A DNA stretch of 64,000 nucleotides from Bedellia somnulentella. Lineage: Eukaryota > Arthropoda > Insecta > Lepidoptera > Bedelliidae. The DNA lies in NCBI GenBank assembly GCA_963576735.1, contig OY755171.1, positions 15,376,001 through 15,440,000 on the forward strand, in the 5' to 3' direction. Below, piece after piece: positions 1-12,544 of this stretch; position 1 is the first letter of the stretch, and each line of letters begins with the position of its first letter. The translations under genes were made by a program, and so were the position numbers. A model generated the notes under the pieces. It was not told where the DNA came from. It ran no database searches and saw nothing but the letters and a program-made list of their open reading frames with translations.

Positions 1-140
1 TCCCTCACCGTTAACAACCATGATAAATTAACCACACATATGTCTTTAGAAAAGACAAATTGGTGTAGGCCCAACCCAGGATTTGAACACTAGTCGCTTG
101 CACGATAACCGAGTGTTCTACCCACTGGGCTATCACGGTT
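1..140 (-). repeat. SINE family B copy, cut by window edge
   Basis: Reverse copy of a tRNA-derived SINE. The tRNA-like head lies at about 75-140: read on the minus strand it has an A box (TAGCCCAGTGGG) and a B box (GTTCAAATCC). The body continues to base 1, so the 3' part lies outside the window. Near-identical full copies are at 34295-34660 and 63418-63780. Just to the right, at about 165-215, is a fragment of another repeat that recurs at about 25325-25365 and 37378-37420. Confidence 0.85.
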
Positions 141-269
141 GTCAAATAACGTAACAATATAAAACAACCTACAGTCGAATTGAGATCCTCATTTTTTGAA
201 GTCAGTTGAATATGGAACAAGCTTGCCCCCATTTATATAGGCATGAACATTAATATTAAATTTGAATGT

Positions 270-470
270 TCTTGAGATGAAAACCTCATGTGGAGATTAT
301 TACTAATAAATAAAAGATAAATAAAGGAAATAAAAATTTCGACACCGGTTCGACCGACACGGGGTTCGACCCCGCGACCTCGGGTATGCGCCCCCCTCCC
401 CCCCGCGGTTCGAACTCCGCCGGTGTCGAAATTTTTCTTTCCTTTATTTATCTTTTATTTATTAGTATTA
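270..470. repeat. Family E fold-back element with tRNA-like centre
   Basis: The two ends are inverted copies of a sequence containing AAAGGAAAGAAAAATTTCGA (left arm about 300-345, right arm about 425-470), so the element folds back on itself. The centre has GTTCGAACCC-like B-box sequences. Related copies are at 5650-6805 (split by a Helitron), 29935-30290, 36795-36930, 39837-39949, 51355-51690 and 61429-61507. Confidence 0.75.
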
Positions 471-599
471 ATCTTAGATATCACGTTACGTCTGTCATAG
501 TGTGCATGCTACAAAAACCATGTCTCTGCAAAAAGTGTAAGTTTTTGCTCTCACTTCTTATGAATATATTACATTTTGTACACATTATAGAAGGTCAAA

Positions 600-2090
600 A
601 AATTCCATGAATTATTTTATTGATGATGATATCATATCCTTTTTTTTGTTAGACCAATTGTTTGTCCCTTTTTTGCATGAACTCAACGCGAGAGAATCCA
701 AACAAACATTCTTCAATCAATTAAAGAGCTTTTTTACTTAACATTGCCTTCTATGCAAAATAAATAGAGGTAGGTATGTTTCGACTTATTTAGTTTATAT
801 TTTTTATAGTATTCCTGTTATAATCTATATAAATCTAATATGTCTATTGTCTAATAATCTATTGTGTTAATTTTTTTTTCTCTACCTGTGAGTTTTCTGG
901 TTTGCATATAGTAGTAAAAGTATTACATTCGTAATTGCTTTACGTGCAGAATATAAACTGTCTTAAAAATTAATATTTGGTAGCTAAATGATAAAAACGC
1001 GGCCTGTATACAAAATACAGACATACTATGATTCATTATGCATTGCCTTCATTAAGGTCGTTGATTTGATGGTAAAGAAATATATCGCGATCGCGGTTTT
1101 TCCCACACGCCTGACTTAGAATCATATAACATTATTTTCGGCTTTCCCTCTATCATGTGTCTAGCCAAAACGTGAACATTGTAAATATTTTATGGAATGT
1201 TCAAAAGCCGTGCTACTTTTACATTAATTCAAATTCAAATTCATTTATTTCAGATATAAGGTAATCCATATAGTTAAGTACATCAGAGCATAAAAACATA
1301 AAAAAAAAAAAAAAATGAACACTACGGTCTTGAAAGGACCGTCAAATCAAAAGGGCCGGTCCGTATGACTATTGCTATTCTATACAAAATGCATTTCCAC
1401 GCGCACACACACAGCATTCAGTCCGTTTACGCGGAGCACGAACTGTGACAACCTTGATCCGAATTTAGAGGTCACGAGTACTATTACATTGTAGTTTGCA
1501 GCTCGATGCTGATGATTGATTTGTATTAATAAAAATTAAGTCATTATTTTAACTATTGCACTAGTAAATTAAATGCAATAGATTCACTTTATATGATAAA
1601 GTACGATACTCACAGAATCAAGAGCACCGAGAGAATACTAAGTCTTTTTGGGTTGCTGTATAATTAGAAAACTCTTTCCTACAATTTTTCTATGTATGGT
1701 ATTGGGTCTTTACAACTGAACTCAAAAACAACAAAATCAAATATGAACACTTTGCATATATCTAGAAAAAAGAATAATAGTAAAAATTACTTATTTAATA
1801 TAATGAGCGTATTCCCAGAAGTATTTTTTGTGCTGTCCGAAATGTTACTTGATATTTTACCTTCAACTTTTTTGTACCTACTTGAATCATTTCTTACCCG
1901 TAATGTTGTAATTCGCATTCGATATTTCAACAAGGTTGATTACGTATAGGGAAACATCGCCAGTTCGATTCATATATTAACCTTGTCGAAACCAGAATAC
2001 AAAAAAATTGCTTTGACTTAAAGTTTAAATATTGTATCGATGAATTTGCATAAAAAAATATTTGGTTGGCAATATATAAAATTTTGGCCT
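600..2090. other. AT-rich stretch, no gene seen
   Basis: No convincing exon, RNA gene or complete element. A possible LINE 3' tail ending in a run of A lies at about 1219-1316. The longest open frame (1692-1949) has low-complexity composition and no recognisable domain or splice context. Confidence 0.5.
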
Positions 2091-2092
2091 GC

Positions 2093-2466
2093 CTCCGTGG
2101 AATCGTGGTTAAGTGCTTGGTTTCAAGTACGGAGGTCTGGGGTTCAATCCCCGGGAGGTGGTAACCTTACAAATTTAATTTATAAGGTTTAACCCAGTCT
2201 GGTAGGATATTGCAGGCTTGAATCACCTGATTATCCGAAAATTAAGATGATTCCGTGCTTCGAAGGGCACGTTAAGCCGTCGGTCCCGGCTACTATTACG
2301 GTAGTAGTCGTTAGTCTGCCAACCCACAATTGGCCAGCATGTTGGACTATGGCCAAATCGCCCTATATAGCGTAGGCTCGAGCCCCTTGGTGGGGACATA
2401 TATGGGCTGTGAGAATATTAAAATCGAGCCATCCACCCCGGCGGCGTACGTGTAGTAAGCAGAAAT
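2093..2466 (+). repeat. SINE family C, near-complete copy
   Basis: tRNA-derived head at about 2095-2160 with an A box (TGGTTAAGTGC) and a B box (GGTTCAATCCCC), then a body of about 250 bp. It ends in a CCCC-loop-GGGG hairpin followed by GGCTGTGAGAATATT. Shorter relatives are at 7862-7985 and 13365-13550. Confidence 0.8.
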
Positions 2467-2624
2467 AAAATGGAAAAAAAATATTTGATTGACCATAGGA
2501 GTAACTTATATTATTTATCAGTGAAAGTCCTGAAAATCGAAAAAACTGGGTCTAACTGTCTTAGAAATAAGCCGAAGCATATACACAGAGAGTATAAAAA
2601 AGTATGACAAATAATATGACAAAT

Positions 2625-2830
2625 ATTGCCGTGTAGTGTCGGCTAACGGTATTGGGATTTTAAGGGATTTTTGGGCGATGCGGTTGGAGACCCATCAACA
2701 ACAACCTCTACTTTACCATCTTTTCCCCAATCAACTTTCCAAAAGTGGCTGAGAAATTTCTAATTCCTTAGCTCTGGCTACCCCTTCTAGGGATTTATAG
2801 CCGTGAGTATATGTATGTATGTATGTACAA
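2625..2830 (+). repeat. SINE family A, internally deleted
   Basis: Starts GCCGTGTAGTGTCGGCT, has lost part of the 5' third, and ends in GCCGTGAGTATATG plus (TATG)n. The family has a B-box-like GGTTGGAGACC and occurs more than 20 times in this window. Confidence 0.85.
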
Positions 2831-3365
2831 ATAATGTGAAACTCGTAAGCATTCTTCTAAACATCACGTGACATACATGTCACCTGGTATTAAAAGTATC
2901 TACTGATTGGTAAATACAACCCACATGGGTTTCCTTCCAATATTTTAATAATAATTATTGGTCCCTAGCCGTTTGCTATGCTAAAAAATATATTGGATTG
3001 AATCAGGCGTTACTTTGCGGAAAACCATAGCAATACTGTTACTAATATTAGTATTACTAAAAAATATATTATGTGATAATTTGATGTAATGTTATAAAAC
3101 CCATACCTTCTCGGTGATTATATTCAAAACACTCATTTATTGTTAAAGGGGCTCTGATGATCAATTGTTTCAAGATCATGATATCGCTTATCTCTGTCAT
3201 TTAAAAATGATTGTGAGTACAGTTTAATTATTTACAAGATCCTGGCACTTTTTTGTTCACTTTTGGACAAAAACATACCTTGGAGATCTCAACAACGATC
3301 GGTCATATACAATACATATTTTCATATGAAGTGCTATGAAAGAATATGCGACTACAAAAACATTA

Positions 3366-3880
3366 ATTGCCGTTTAGTGTCGGCTTAGAATAATACTACC
3401 CCTTTTCTACCCGTGGGTGATCGTAAGAGGCGACTAAGTGTATAGGGGCTTCTTAAGTGATTTTTGGGCGATGTGGTTGGAGACCCGTCATCAAAAACAT
3501 TTATTTATTATTACCATCTTTTCCCTAATCAACTTCCAAAAGTGGCTAAGGAATTTCTCATTCCAAAGCTCTGGCTACCCCGTTAAGGGATTAATAGCCG
3601 TGAGTATATGTATATATGTATGTAAAAACATTAATAGCTATATAGGCTTAGAATAGCACTACCCCATTTCTACCGGTGGGTGTACGTAAAAGGCGACTAA
3701 GGTTATTGTGGATTTTTATTTGGGCGATTCGGTTGGCGACCCATCACCTACAACCTTTATATTAAAGTCTTTTCCCCACTCAACTTCCAAAACTGGCTGA
3801 GAAGTTCTCATTCAAAAGCTCTGGCTGCCCCCTTTTGTTATTTATAGCCGTGAGTATACGTATGTGTGGGTAAAAATATG
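3366..3880 (+). repeat. Two SINE family A copies in tandem
   Basis: Two same-strand copies, about 3366-3626 and 3645-3876, each with the start, the B-box-like core and the GCCGTGAGTATA end. The second appears to sit in the (TATG)n tail region of the first. Confidence 0.85.
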
Positions 3881-4562
3881 AATTGTTAAAAAAAACAGTT
3901 TGTAATAATTAAAGTAAAATCATAAAACAAAAACTTGCCAAGATCCAATGAGTTATTAACAGTATTCAAATATTTAAACCACATAAGCTTCATGTAAAAA
4001 ATTAACAAACAGAGGTCAGATTTTTTACTAGGCAGTTTCTTAGGAACAAATTCTTGATATTGGAACTAGATTAGCTGCAATAACCGGAATGAGCCAATGT
4101 CAAGTGCGGATACTAGTCAGATGGGTGCTTAACGTGTTATTTATGTTAATGCTTCCGGGAGAAGGGCTTTTTAGTCCTTGACTGATCCTTTTATTATTTT
4201 ATTCATTTGTAAAACAGAATTCAGACGATATTTTTATTTTTTTACTAAACAATCTAAACTACGTACCGATTTCTATCTAAATCACTTCTTTAGACCTTTT
4301 AGTTTTCGTGGAAATCATGGAAAAAGACGGGTTATATGTTAATTCTTGGCTGAAGCTTAAGATTTTTTAGGAAAAAGAAATTCATTTGATAGGTGTTAGC
4401 AATGGCAGATCTAGGAGAGGCACGTGGGGCGGCATCAAGCGAATATTTTATGTACTATGGTGATCCACCAAACCTTAATTTCAAGCATGATATTACAAAA
4501 TAAAGATGCTTCTTTTAAAACTCATTTCTTTCACATCATCAATATCACCTGATAATAAGCCA
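3880..4562. other. AT-rich stretch, nothing recognised
   Basis: No open frame with exon-like borders and no copy of the window's repeat families was seen. Confidence 0.4.
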
Positions 4563-4905
4563 CCTGGTCTTTGTACGAATACACTATCACATGACTAAGT
4601 ACGTTTCAGCCATGTGGGTTTCTTGACGATGTTTTCCCTCACCGATAACATTTAATCACTCAAAAGACTTACGCCCGATTTCTGAATTGAGTATTCCAGC
4701 TGAGAACAACTTAAGTATCGTTCTGTCGCATTGAAATCTTCACAACTGAATGAGACAAAACGATACTTAAGTCGTTCTCAGCTTGAATACTCAATTCAGA
4801 AATCGGGCGTTAACGGTGTATGCCCGACTGAGGATTTGAACTCGCGCCTCCAGCATTTGTAGCGACGATGGTTCTCCGACTGAGCTATCCTGGTTGTTTA
4901 CATCA
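4563..4905 (-). repeat. SINE family B, diverged, split by a MITE
   Basis: A reverse copy whose body (about 4563-4668) and tRNA-like head (about 4813-4905) are separated by the palindromic MITE at 4672-4809. Confidence 0.7.
4672..4809. mobile_element. 138-bp palindromic MITE with TTA target duplication
   Basis: Inverted arms start CGCCCGATTTCTGAATTGAG, and TTA is present on both outer sides (4669-4671, 4810-4812). A 3-bp TTA duplication fits PIF/Harbinger-type transposition; the family assignment is inference because no transposase is present. Sister copies: 41887-42025, 60526-60663, 60914-61051. Confidence 0.8.
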
Positions 4906-4959
4906 ATAATTTCTTTATGAATCTTAAAAAATATCTGACATTACGTCGTTTTTGAGACT

Positions 4960-5240
4960 ATATTTTATGTGTGGTCCATTTATCATGGTTGTTAACGGTG
5001 AGGGAAAACCTCGTGAGGAAACCCACTTGGCCGAGTTGTACTTAGCCGTGTGACAGTGTATTCGTACAAAACGGCGATAGGCCTGCCCCCTTCCACCTAA
5101 GTACACTGTCTGAGCAAAACGTGGATACCTTGTTTGGACACTAGCTGGCGCAGTCACGTTGTTCATAAGTATTGGTACCTCTGCCAATCCCTTCGGGGAT
5201 AAACGGCGTGAATTTGTATGTTATGTTAAGTATGTATTTT
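4960..5240 (+). repeat. SINE family B, 5'-truncated
   Basis: Lacks the tRNA-like head. The body runs into CTCTGCCAATCCCTTCGGGG, GGCGTGAA and a short TTATG-type tail. Confidence 0.8.
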
Positions 5241-5649
5241 ATGTTGAATAGTAATTTATTGTGATTAGTTTCTTTTATTGTGTTTACATGATAGCCCAAT
5301 GAGAATGAATTGACTTTATTTACTGTCACATCTCACATTGTGCGTTGCATATCTGTTTTGATATTTGCTCAAGTAAGTTCTTGAAACCTTAATAACATGA
5401 AAATTTATATCTAGAGATATGATAAAGTGAAAATTCTTAAGAACGTGTAATCTTTCATCTTGTTTAATTTGTGATAAACAACTGTTTATCTGACGACTTG
5501 ATTTTACAGATGTGTTTAAAATAAATCCATTCTTGTCATTAAATTTGGCTGTGTTGTTTTGTTGTCATATAATAGCATATACCCATGTCTTCCTGTGGGC
5601 GTCGTACATTCAGGAAATGTGTAGTTAGCAGAGGTGGTCGGGCTTTTAA

Positions 5650-5822
5650 CTCATTGAATTTAATTTAAATCTTTTTGTTCATGAAAACCTCATGTGGGGA
5701 TTATCTATACTTATAATAAATCTGTAGAGAGGTCAATTCTGTACATGAAATATATTTTCAAAATAACTATCAGGTGGTGATTAGGGATCGATACTGATGC
5801 CAAAAATGCAATCAGTAAAATT

Positions 5823-5864
<42 letters not shown>

Positions 5865-6805
5865 GGTTTGTATGTTCCTTATGGAAACAAAAACTACTCG
5901 ACGGATTTTAACGAAACTTGGTACAATTATTCTCCATACTCCTGGACAGGTTTTTGTATACTTTCCAGCAGAGTAGTAAAGGGGAATTTTGGGAAATTTT
6001 GGGAAAACGGGAGAAGTTACTACATTTTTTAAGCTTCCGTCGCGTGTGCAGCCTTAATGGTTAAACTTACATAGAAATCATGTATGACGGAAATATTCTT
6101 CATAAAATTATCTAAAAAAAAAACTTAAACAGTTTATGTCTATCTTTTACGGTTGACTCACAATAACACGCGTAATTCCTGATAGCTTAGCAGTTCGGAA
6201 CATTCTGATTATATTTGTTTACTCTTACGTTTGTAAACCTCTCACTAATCCCTAATTTAAAAAAAGATAACATTATTACCTATTCAATAAAAAAAGAATC
6301 ATAGAAATCGGTAAAGAAACACCGAAATTATACATAAAATAAGCCATCGCGCCCATGACCAAATCCGAATCGTTACTAATTTACATATAACATACTAGAT
6401 GGCGCCAGTAGTTGCATCCTACAACACGTAATGATTAATTTTTTAGATTGTTATAAATACTTCATAGCGTTTTATTCCAAAATTTGCTATTAAACGGAAA
6501 TACTGAACCGTTCATCAAAGCGCATTTAAAATCACCAAACTACACTGTTTAGGGATTGCTATAAATTTAATAAATTGAAAACATTGCGCTGAATTTCACA
6601 ATGCTTGAGCAGAACTGAAGAAAGAAACCTCAGATATTTAAAAAAACAACGCTACCCGTGCGAAGCTGGGACGATCCACTAGTTACTAATAAATAAAGAA
6701 TAAATAAAGGAAAGAAAAATTTCGACACAGGCGGTCGCGGGTTCGATTCCCGCCTGTGTCAAAATTTTTCTTTCCTTTATTTATTCTATATTTATTAGTC
6801 ATTGA
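5650..6805. repeat. Family E element split by a Helitron
   Basis: The left piece (about 5650-5703) and right piece (6683-6805) together rebuild the order seen uninterrupted at 36800-36880 and 61429-61507. The right piece is a fold-back whose centre is a B-box-like hairpin (GGGTTCGATTCCC). Confidence 0.8.
5704..6682 (+). mobile_element. Non-autonomous Helitron, complete
   Basis: Starts TCTATACTTATAATAAA, the start of a known lepidopteran Helitron type, and ends in CTAG just after a small GC hairpin (about 6656-6671). It sits exactly between A (5703) and T (6683) with no target duplication, as Helitrons do. It carries a (CTGT)n microsatellite at 5826-5864 and no helicase gene. Confidence 0.85.
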
Positions 6806-7861
6806 ATATAATCACCAAAGTTGTAATCATTGTAGAGCCAGTTTTTAAGAGCGATTGATTAAACGATATTATTATAAATCATTTTCATACAAAGTAAGCT
6901 TTAGGGCAATTTTTGTTTTTTCACTAAGCACAACCTATTGTTATTACTTTATTAGTGCCTAATTTCAACGTGATATGAGAAAAGTAATGTATAATTTTGC
7001 ATCATCGCATTACTATTATTCAGTTTTCCACTTAAGTGTTCTCCAAGGATATATTTATCTTTAAGAGAGTCGAATTAATTAATGAAATACTTCAAGTTTG
7101 GTTTAGCTGCGATTATGTATTGAGATGACGAGTTATATGCAAACACGAAGTATGTGTTAAAGCAAATACTGTATCTGTACATATCTTGAATATCGCTTAA
7201 CAAAGTTTATTACGTTGACATTCAATGCTCAACAAACACTAAAAAGGTACAGAGTGGTGATCGATACTCTCTGCCTACCCCGATGCCAACAAATGGTGGC
7301 AGTATTTATATATACACACAGTGAAACATTCTATCATCTGTGGTATGAACACTAAAATTATGCATTGAATCACTTTTAAAAATCTGACCAGCTGAAATCT
7401 AGCTAGACTATTAGGGGTAATCATGGGTTAATAGTTACATACAAATACATACTCATATTTAATTTTGTAATATCTGTTTTACTAACTTTTGCCCACGACT
7501 TTGCTTGAAACTTCTTCTTCGCCGCATGCAACACCTACTTTCACACAACCTTAGGGACGCTAACACCATCATGGTGAACCAATGGTGAACCAATCATCAC
7601 AAACATAAATAAATAGGACTGAGATAAAACCTCCGCTAATAGCCGATGTACAACTTACAATTGGTCCTTGAACTTGTGTATATTCTAATATAGAATCAGT
7701 ATAGACTTCAAATAGAGATAGAACATTAATGACCGGCGAATAATGATGAGCTCATTGAAAATTATAGTTATTATTAGACTGAACAGGAATGCTATACATA
7801 CGACGCGTAGTCTGACAGGAGGCTTAATAAAATAACGAATACTCTATCTGAAGTTGTACTT

Positions 7862-7985
7862 AGTCATGTGACAGGTAGTAGCCGTTTGTCTGCCAACCCG
7901 CATTTGACCAGCGTGGTTTACTATAGCCAAATCATCCTATACAGGGTAGGCCCCTTAGTTGGGACATTTATGGGCTGTGATGTGT
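7862..7985 (+). repeat. SINE family C 3' fragment
   Basis: Matches the 3' third of the copy at 2093-2466, including the GGGACATTTATGGGCTGTGA end. Confidence 0.75.
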
Positions 7986-8324
7986 GAAGGTAGGATTGTT
8001 TAGTCGCCATGAATAAACAGAAAACATGACAAAATAAAAGTGATTAGTTTTTTAAACAAAACTGAAACAAGGAAACGACGAAATTAGCAGAAGTATTTAA
8101 GCAGTTTGCACATCTGCGAAATTCAAAATCAATATTGTTATTATAATATTTGATATTCACTCAAGGTTTCGGTTAATTTTGGCAATCACAGTCACATCCG
8201 ACATATTAAAATTAACTGTGGTACCATTGTTAATTTTTAACAATCTTAAAAAAACATTTTAGTATAAACATAACATTAGTTAGTTAGTACAGTATAGGTA
8301 TAACTTAGTATAGTAGCGGTGATA

Positions 8325-8530
8325 AAGATGACATTGTAAAAAAGATAGAAAAAGGAATGTTAAGATGAATTGGAAACATAGAGAGGATGGATGGGATGAT
8401 AGTATATTAGTAAAAGAGATCTATAGCGCCAATGTGGAGGGTAGAGTTTGCAGAAGACGACAGTGGAGGACACATTTGGAGTAAACAAAGAGTGTGCTTA
8501 TAAAGTCAGGCATCCGAAATAGAAGATTTT
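8325..8530 (+). pseudogene. RTE-type LINE, C-terminal fragment
   Basis: Translates in pieces to the conserved C-terminus (KIEKGMLR, then ERMD) seen more fully at 17349-17852. Stops and indels make it dead. Confidence 0.7.
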
Positions 8531-9423
8531 TTTTAAATTTTTCTGTTTCTCCCTCCCTTCTTGCTGAGATGTCGTGAGATTTTATTCAACCCCCTCCCCA
8601 TCCCTCAATCTTACGTGAGACTTTTCAGAATGTGGGTTTCTAATGTAAACGCGTTGGTTTATTATTTTAAAAAGAAAAAAACCAATTTGCTTTGTGCGAC
8701 TAGTTAAGTCAAACTAATTGTTAAATAATCTTAATCGTATTACGATGATACAATAGGTTGGTGAAAAAAATAGGTTGGTGCTATTGCTATTGTCTAAAAC
8801 AATAAATAATTAATTAAAGGATCAAAAACTTTAACTAGCCCTTTATAAGGCAGAGGGCATATAGAGACCACCATAATTTCAACCTTACCTAGCTTCAAAT
8901 AGAAGTGAAATACAATTAATTTTTGATCATACTTTGCCTTTTAAAGGGCTAGATAACGCGTGGTATAAAACAGCTCACTTCCTGTATATTTATTTTACAG
9001 TGTACGTATTATATACTTTTATCTCATTCTAACCGACAAAGTAACGATTATACAACGCTCGTGCTAAGCCTCCGAGTGCGCATGCTACTATACTAACCGT
9101 TCACAAAAACGTTGATAAGTGTGATAAAATCTTGAGTATAAATGTTATCAGATATTCCGCACGGGCAGGATTATATATATTATTCGCTTTATGGAACGTT
9201 AATATTTCATAGATTTTATAAGGACTATATTCCAGGCATGATCGACTATAGCTGCCATTTGTTTCTATTCTACCTATAGGAGTAGAAACATAGATAGGAT
9301 ATTGTAAAAATGTATAAATCATAGGCATCTTCGTAAAAATGGGTGAATTTTTATTGTTTTCAAACTCTATAAAATCTGCTTGGATGTTGTTGGTATCACT
9401 TGAATAAAATAGGCATTAATTTT

Positions 9424-9672
9424 TACCGTGTAGTGTCGGCTTAGAATAACACTACCCCATTTCTACCCGTGGGTGATCGTTAGAGGCGACTAAGGGTATA
9501 GGGGCTTTTTAAGTGATTTTGGGCGATGTGGTTGGAGACCCGTCACCAAAAACATTTATTTAAACCATCTTCTCCCCAATCAACTTCCAAAAGTGGCTGA
9601 GGAATTTATCATTCCAAAGCTCTGGCTATCCCGTTAGGGATTTATAGCCGTGAGTATATGTATGTATGTATG
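9424..9672 (+). repeat. SINE family A, full-length
   Basis: Complete copy from GTGTAGTGTCGGCTTAGAAT to GCCGTGAGTATATG with a (TATG)3 tail. Confidence 0.9.
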
Positions 9673-10388
9673 TTTTACTTTATGTGCCAAATATTCGCTA
9701 TTAACTATTGTTATTATCGTTAAAATAATACTTATTAAAATTCTTCTATGTTTACATAAACAAACAAAGGCTTCACTGGTTTCGCATAGATATAAACAGA
9801 TTTTTATATATTTATACATAACTTAATTTAACGATCTATAATTAAAAATGTTCAGATTTAACTTAAATGTTATTTTTATGATATAAGATATAATATTAAA
9901 TAATGAAGTGGACCGCTATAATGTAGGCATAAAATATTATGTAACTGTCTCGCCGTTTCGAAGGAGTTTTGTAACGAACTGTGAAATTAGAAATTAATGA
10001 AGTAAATCTGCGCAAATCTATCTTTATTGTTTTGCGCTACATATTCATTACAATATAAAGATTCTAAGTTCTAAGAAATTAAATATTCATGGCAATATTT
10101 TTGGGATATAACAAAACAAAAATGTAATAGAAAAGAATCAATACTTTTCGATCGATGCATAATTGCATGGAATGGGAACCCAATGGGAACTAATGGCGTG
10201 AAATAGGTTTGTATAATATACACAGGCAAATAAATATTAAGAACTATTTTCTATTTTAAATGTTTTTTATAAAATATTAAATAAATAAAATAGAAGTTAA
10301 GATGAAAAAAAAACATGAACATGAATAAAAAATAAATAATGTAAAGTAAAAAGGCGCGTAAGTATCTAAAACAAACAAAAAAACTCAC
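9673..10388. other. AT-rich stretch, nothing recognised
   Basis: No repeat copy or exon was identified. If the candidate exon at 10389-10466 is real, this would be its first intron. Confidence 0.35.
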
Positions 10389-10466
10389 AGTGTTCGAAGA
10401 AACAATAGACAAAACCAAAAACCAATGCACAGAGAAAACTAAACACTCGCGTCGTATTCCACACAA
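10389..10466 (-). CDS. Candidate first coding exon with signal peptide
   Basis: On the minus strand an ATG at 10466 opens 26 codons: MCGIRRECLV, then a hydrophobic run (VHWFLVLSIVSS). They stop exactly at a good donor, ACT|GTGAGT, in phase 0. The upstream 200 bp (10500-10680) is richer in GC than its surroundings, as an insect promoter or 5'UTR might be. No downstream exon was found in the window to its left, so the gene would extend beyond base 1. This is inference from signals only; a chance match is quite possible. Confidence 0.28.
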
Positions 10467-10469
10467 TTC

Positions 10470-11915
10470 AGTCCCCGTATTTTATTTTTTCACTTACACG
10501 ATTACAACGTGTAACCGGTACGTCGTCAAATGAGGTATTAAGAGATATACAAACATACGCGAGTACTGCCTGTCCTCTTGTCGAGATGAACCAGCGTAGT
10601 CTGAACCGCGAAACTGCAATTACAGTCATTGTTTATCAGCGAGTAGACCGTGACTTTACTCGCGGCCATTTTTGGCGGCTTTGTGTATGTAATTCATATG
10701 GTTGGTTACAGGTTGTTTTTTTTAATATTTAGTAATAGGTAGTAGTCACCGTTTCTATGTTAGTTTTTATGATTTTACAAATTAAATTTGATAGAAAAAT
10801 TTGCAAAATATATATAGATATCCTGGTTTAAGTTATTTTCACAATTTTTATAATTTACAACTAATGATAATACTTTTTTTTTTTCAAAAACCATAAATAA
10901 TTCATTATAGTTTAATTGGGTCGATACCGGATAATAAACAACATCTACCAAAATATATCTAATCATCAATAACGTAACTGGCAAACCAATGGGACAAACC
11001 AACAAAATACCTCTTAAAAAAATGTTTTTTAAACCCAGAGACCAATATGAATTGGTTTCATTTCGTAAGTTTCCTTTCGTTAACCTTCATTCGTGGCACT
11101 AAGAAACCTTGTGCGATAAAAATTACAACCACGCGTTCGCTCACAGATTTTTGGTCCATACATTAAAATTATGCATACTTTCCATAAGTATTTGTCAAGA
11201 GGTTACTCGCAACGAGTACTTATTGTGATATAACCTTTTTGGTGTGAATCTCTGCTTTAGGCATGCAGTTATTATAATAATTTGGAGTTTTAATGACGGT
11301 TAATTACGGATTTTCCACCGTAACGATGTTTTAATGATTTCAATAAGAATAACAACTCATACCCTTTGTGAAAGGTGACGAGTCATGCTTTGTTTTTTAC
11401 AATTTCAAAAAGTACAAAAACTGTTTTTATGATTGATATGATTATCGTATTTTTTTTTTACAAATAAATAAAACTTTATTGGTAATAAATAACAAGTAAA
11501 ATAAAATTTAAAATTTCGACAACTTTCGGTGAGGAAATCCATGGTGGGAAAACCCTCATTGCTGAGTAATACTTAATATCAATCAAGATATTATACTGTT
11601 AAGTGTATCAAACGTTACGGCATTAAACTTGCCTCCAATTTCGTGGATACTTTCTCAAGTCAAAACGTCTGCTCATGTTTTGGTATAGTACCTATGCCAC
11701 CCATACGGGCGCATGATGGTATCTATCTATGTTTCCTTTGATAAAACACAGATTTAATCTCAATTTTTTAATTTGTCATCGTACCATTATTGTTTCATCA
11801 ACATTTTGCAGAATAAACAAATAATGTAATGCCAATCAAATAACATTTCGATTATATACTTAGAGATTATATACTTAGTCTGACATACATATTGTATTGA
11901 ATATGTATACAAAAT
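10470..11915. other. AT-rich stretch, no confident feature
   Basis: Contains the GC-richer patch 10500-10680 noted with the candidate exon. A T-run with LINE-tail-like AATAAAACTTTATTGGT lies at about 11450-11490. Nothing else was recognised. Confidence 0.4.
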
Positions 11916-12465
11916 ACACGGCCGCGTAGTGCCGGCTTAGAATGTCACTACCCCTTTCTACCCCCGGGTGTCTTAAGAGGCGACTAAGGGTATGGAACTT
12001 TTGAAGTTGTTTTTGGGCGATGTAGTTGGAGACCCATCCCCAACGATACTTTATTTCTACCATCTAGTCCCTTTGTCCAATTTGTCTTTTCTAAAGACAT
12101 ATGTGTGGTTAATTTATCATGGTTGTTAACGGTGAGGGAAAACATCGTGAGGAAACCCACATGACTGAGTTGTACTTAGTCATGTGACAGTGTATTCGAA
12201 CAAAACGGCGATAGGCCTGCCCCCTATCACGTAAGTACACTGTCCATGCAAAACGTGGGTACTCTGAACACCAGGTGACAAAGTCACGTGATGTTCAGAA
12301 GTATTAGCACCTCTGCCAACCCCTTCGGGGATATTCGGCGTGAACGTTTATGTTTATGTTTATGTCTAGTCCCTTATCAACTTCCAAATGTGGCTCAAGA
12401 GTTTCTAGCTCTAAAGCTCAAGTTACCCTTTTTTAGTATTTATGACCGTGAGTATATGTACGTAT
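11916..12465 (+). repeat. SINE family A split by SINE family B
   Basis: The 5' part (11916-12062) and 3' part (about 12365-12465) of one SINE A are separated by a younger SINE B. The 11-bp duplication TCTAGTCCCTT belongs to SINE A sequence. Confidence 0.85.
12074..12364 (+). repeat. SINE family B, 5'-truncated, with 11-bp TSD
   Basis: The direct repeat TCTAGTCCCTT at 12063-12073 and 12365-12375 brackets the copy. The tRNA-like head is missing, as in 5'-truncated reverse transcription, and the tail is (TTTATG)n. Confidence 0.88.
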
Positions 12466-12544
12466 TTATGCAAAATCCATGCTTGCTGCTAGATTAAATT
12501 ATTTATAAGCAGTAAATAATGTACTCAATGTATTGTCATAAATC

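Larger units (their letters stand above)
6806..9423. other. Non-coding stretch with small repeat fragments
   Basis: Holds an RTE 3'-tail relic (about 7245-7305), a SINE C fragment (7862-7985) and an RTE 3' fragment (8325-8530). No host exon was recognised. Confidence 0.5.

Noticed and set aside
5826..5864. (CTGT)n run as a CRISPR-like or regulatory repeat
   Set aside because: A simple microsatellite inside a Helitron; there are no spacers, and the genome is eukaryotic.
9101..9328. Minus-strand ORF of 75 codons after an acceptor-like TACTCCTATAG
   Set aside because: Phase does not fit the candidate exon at 10389-10466 (a stop follows in phase 0), and no domain is visible.
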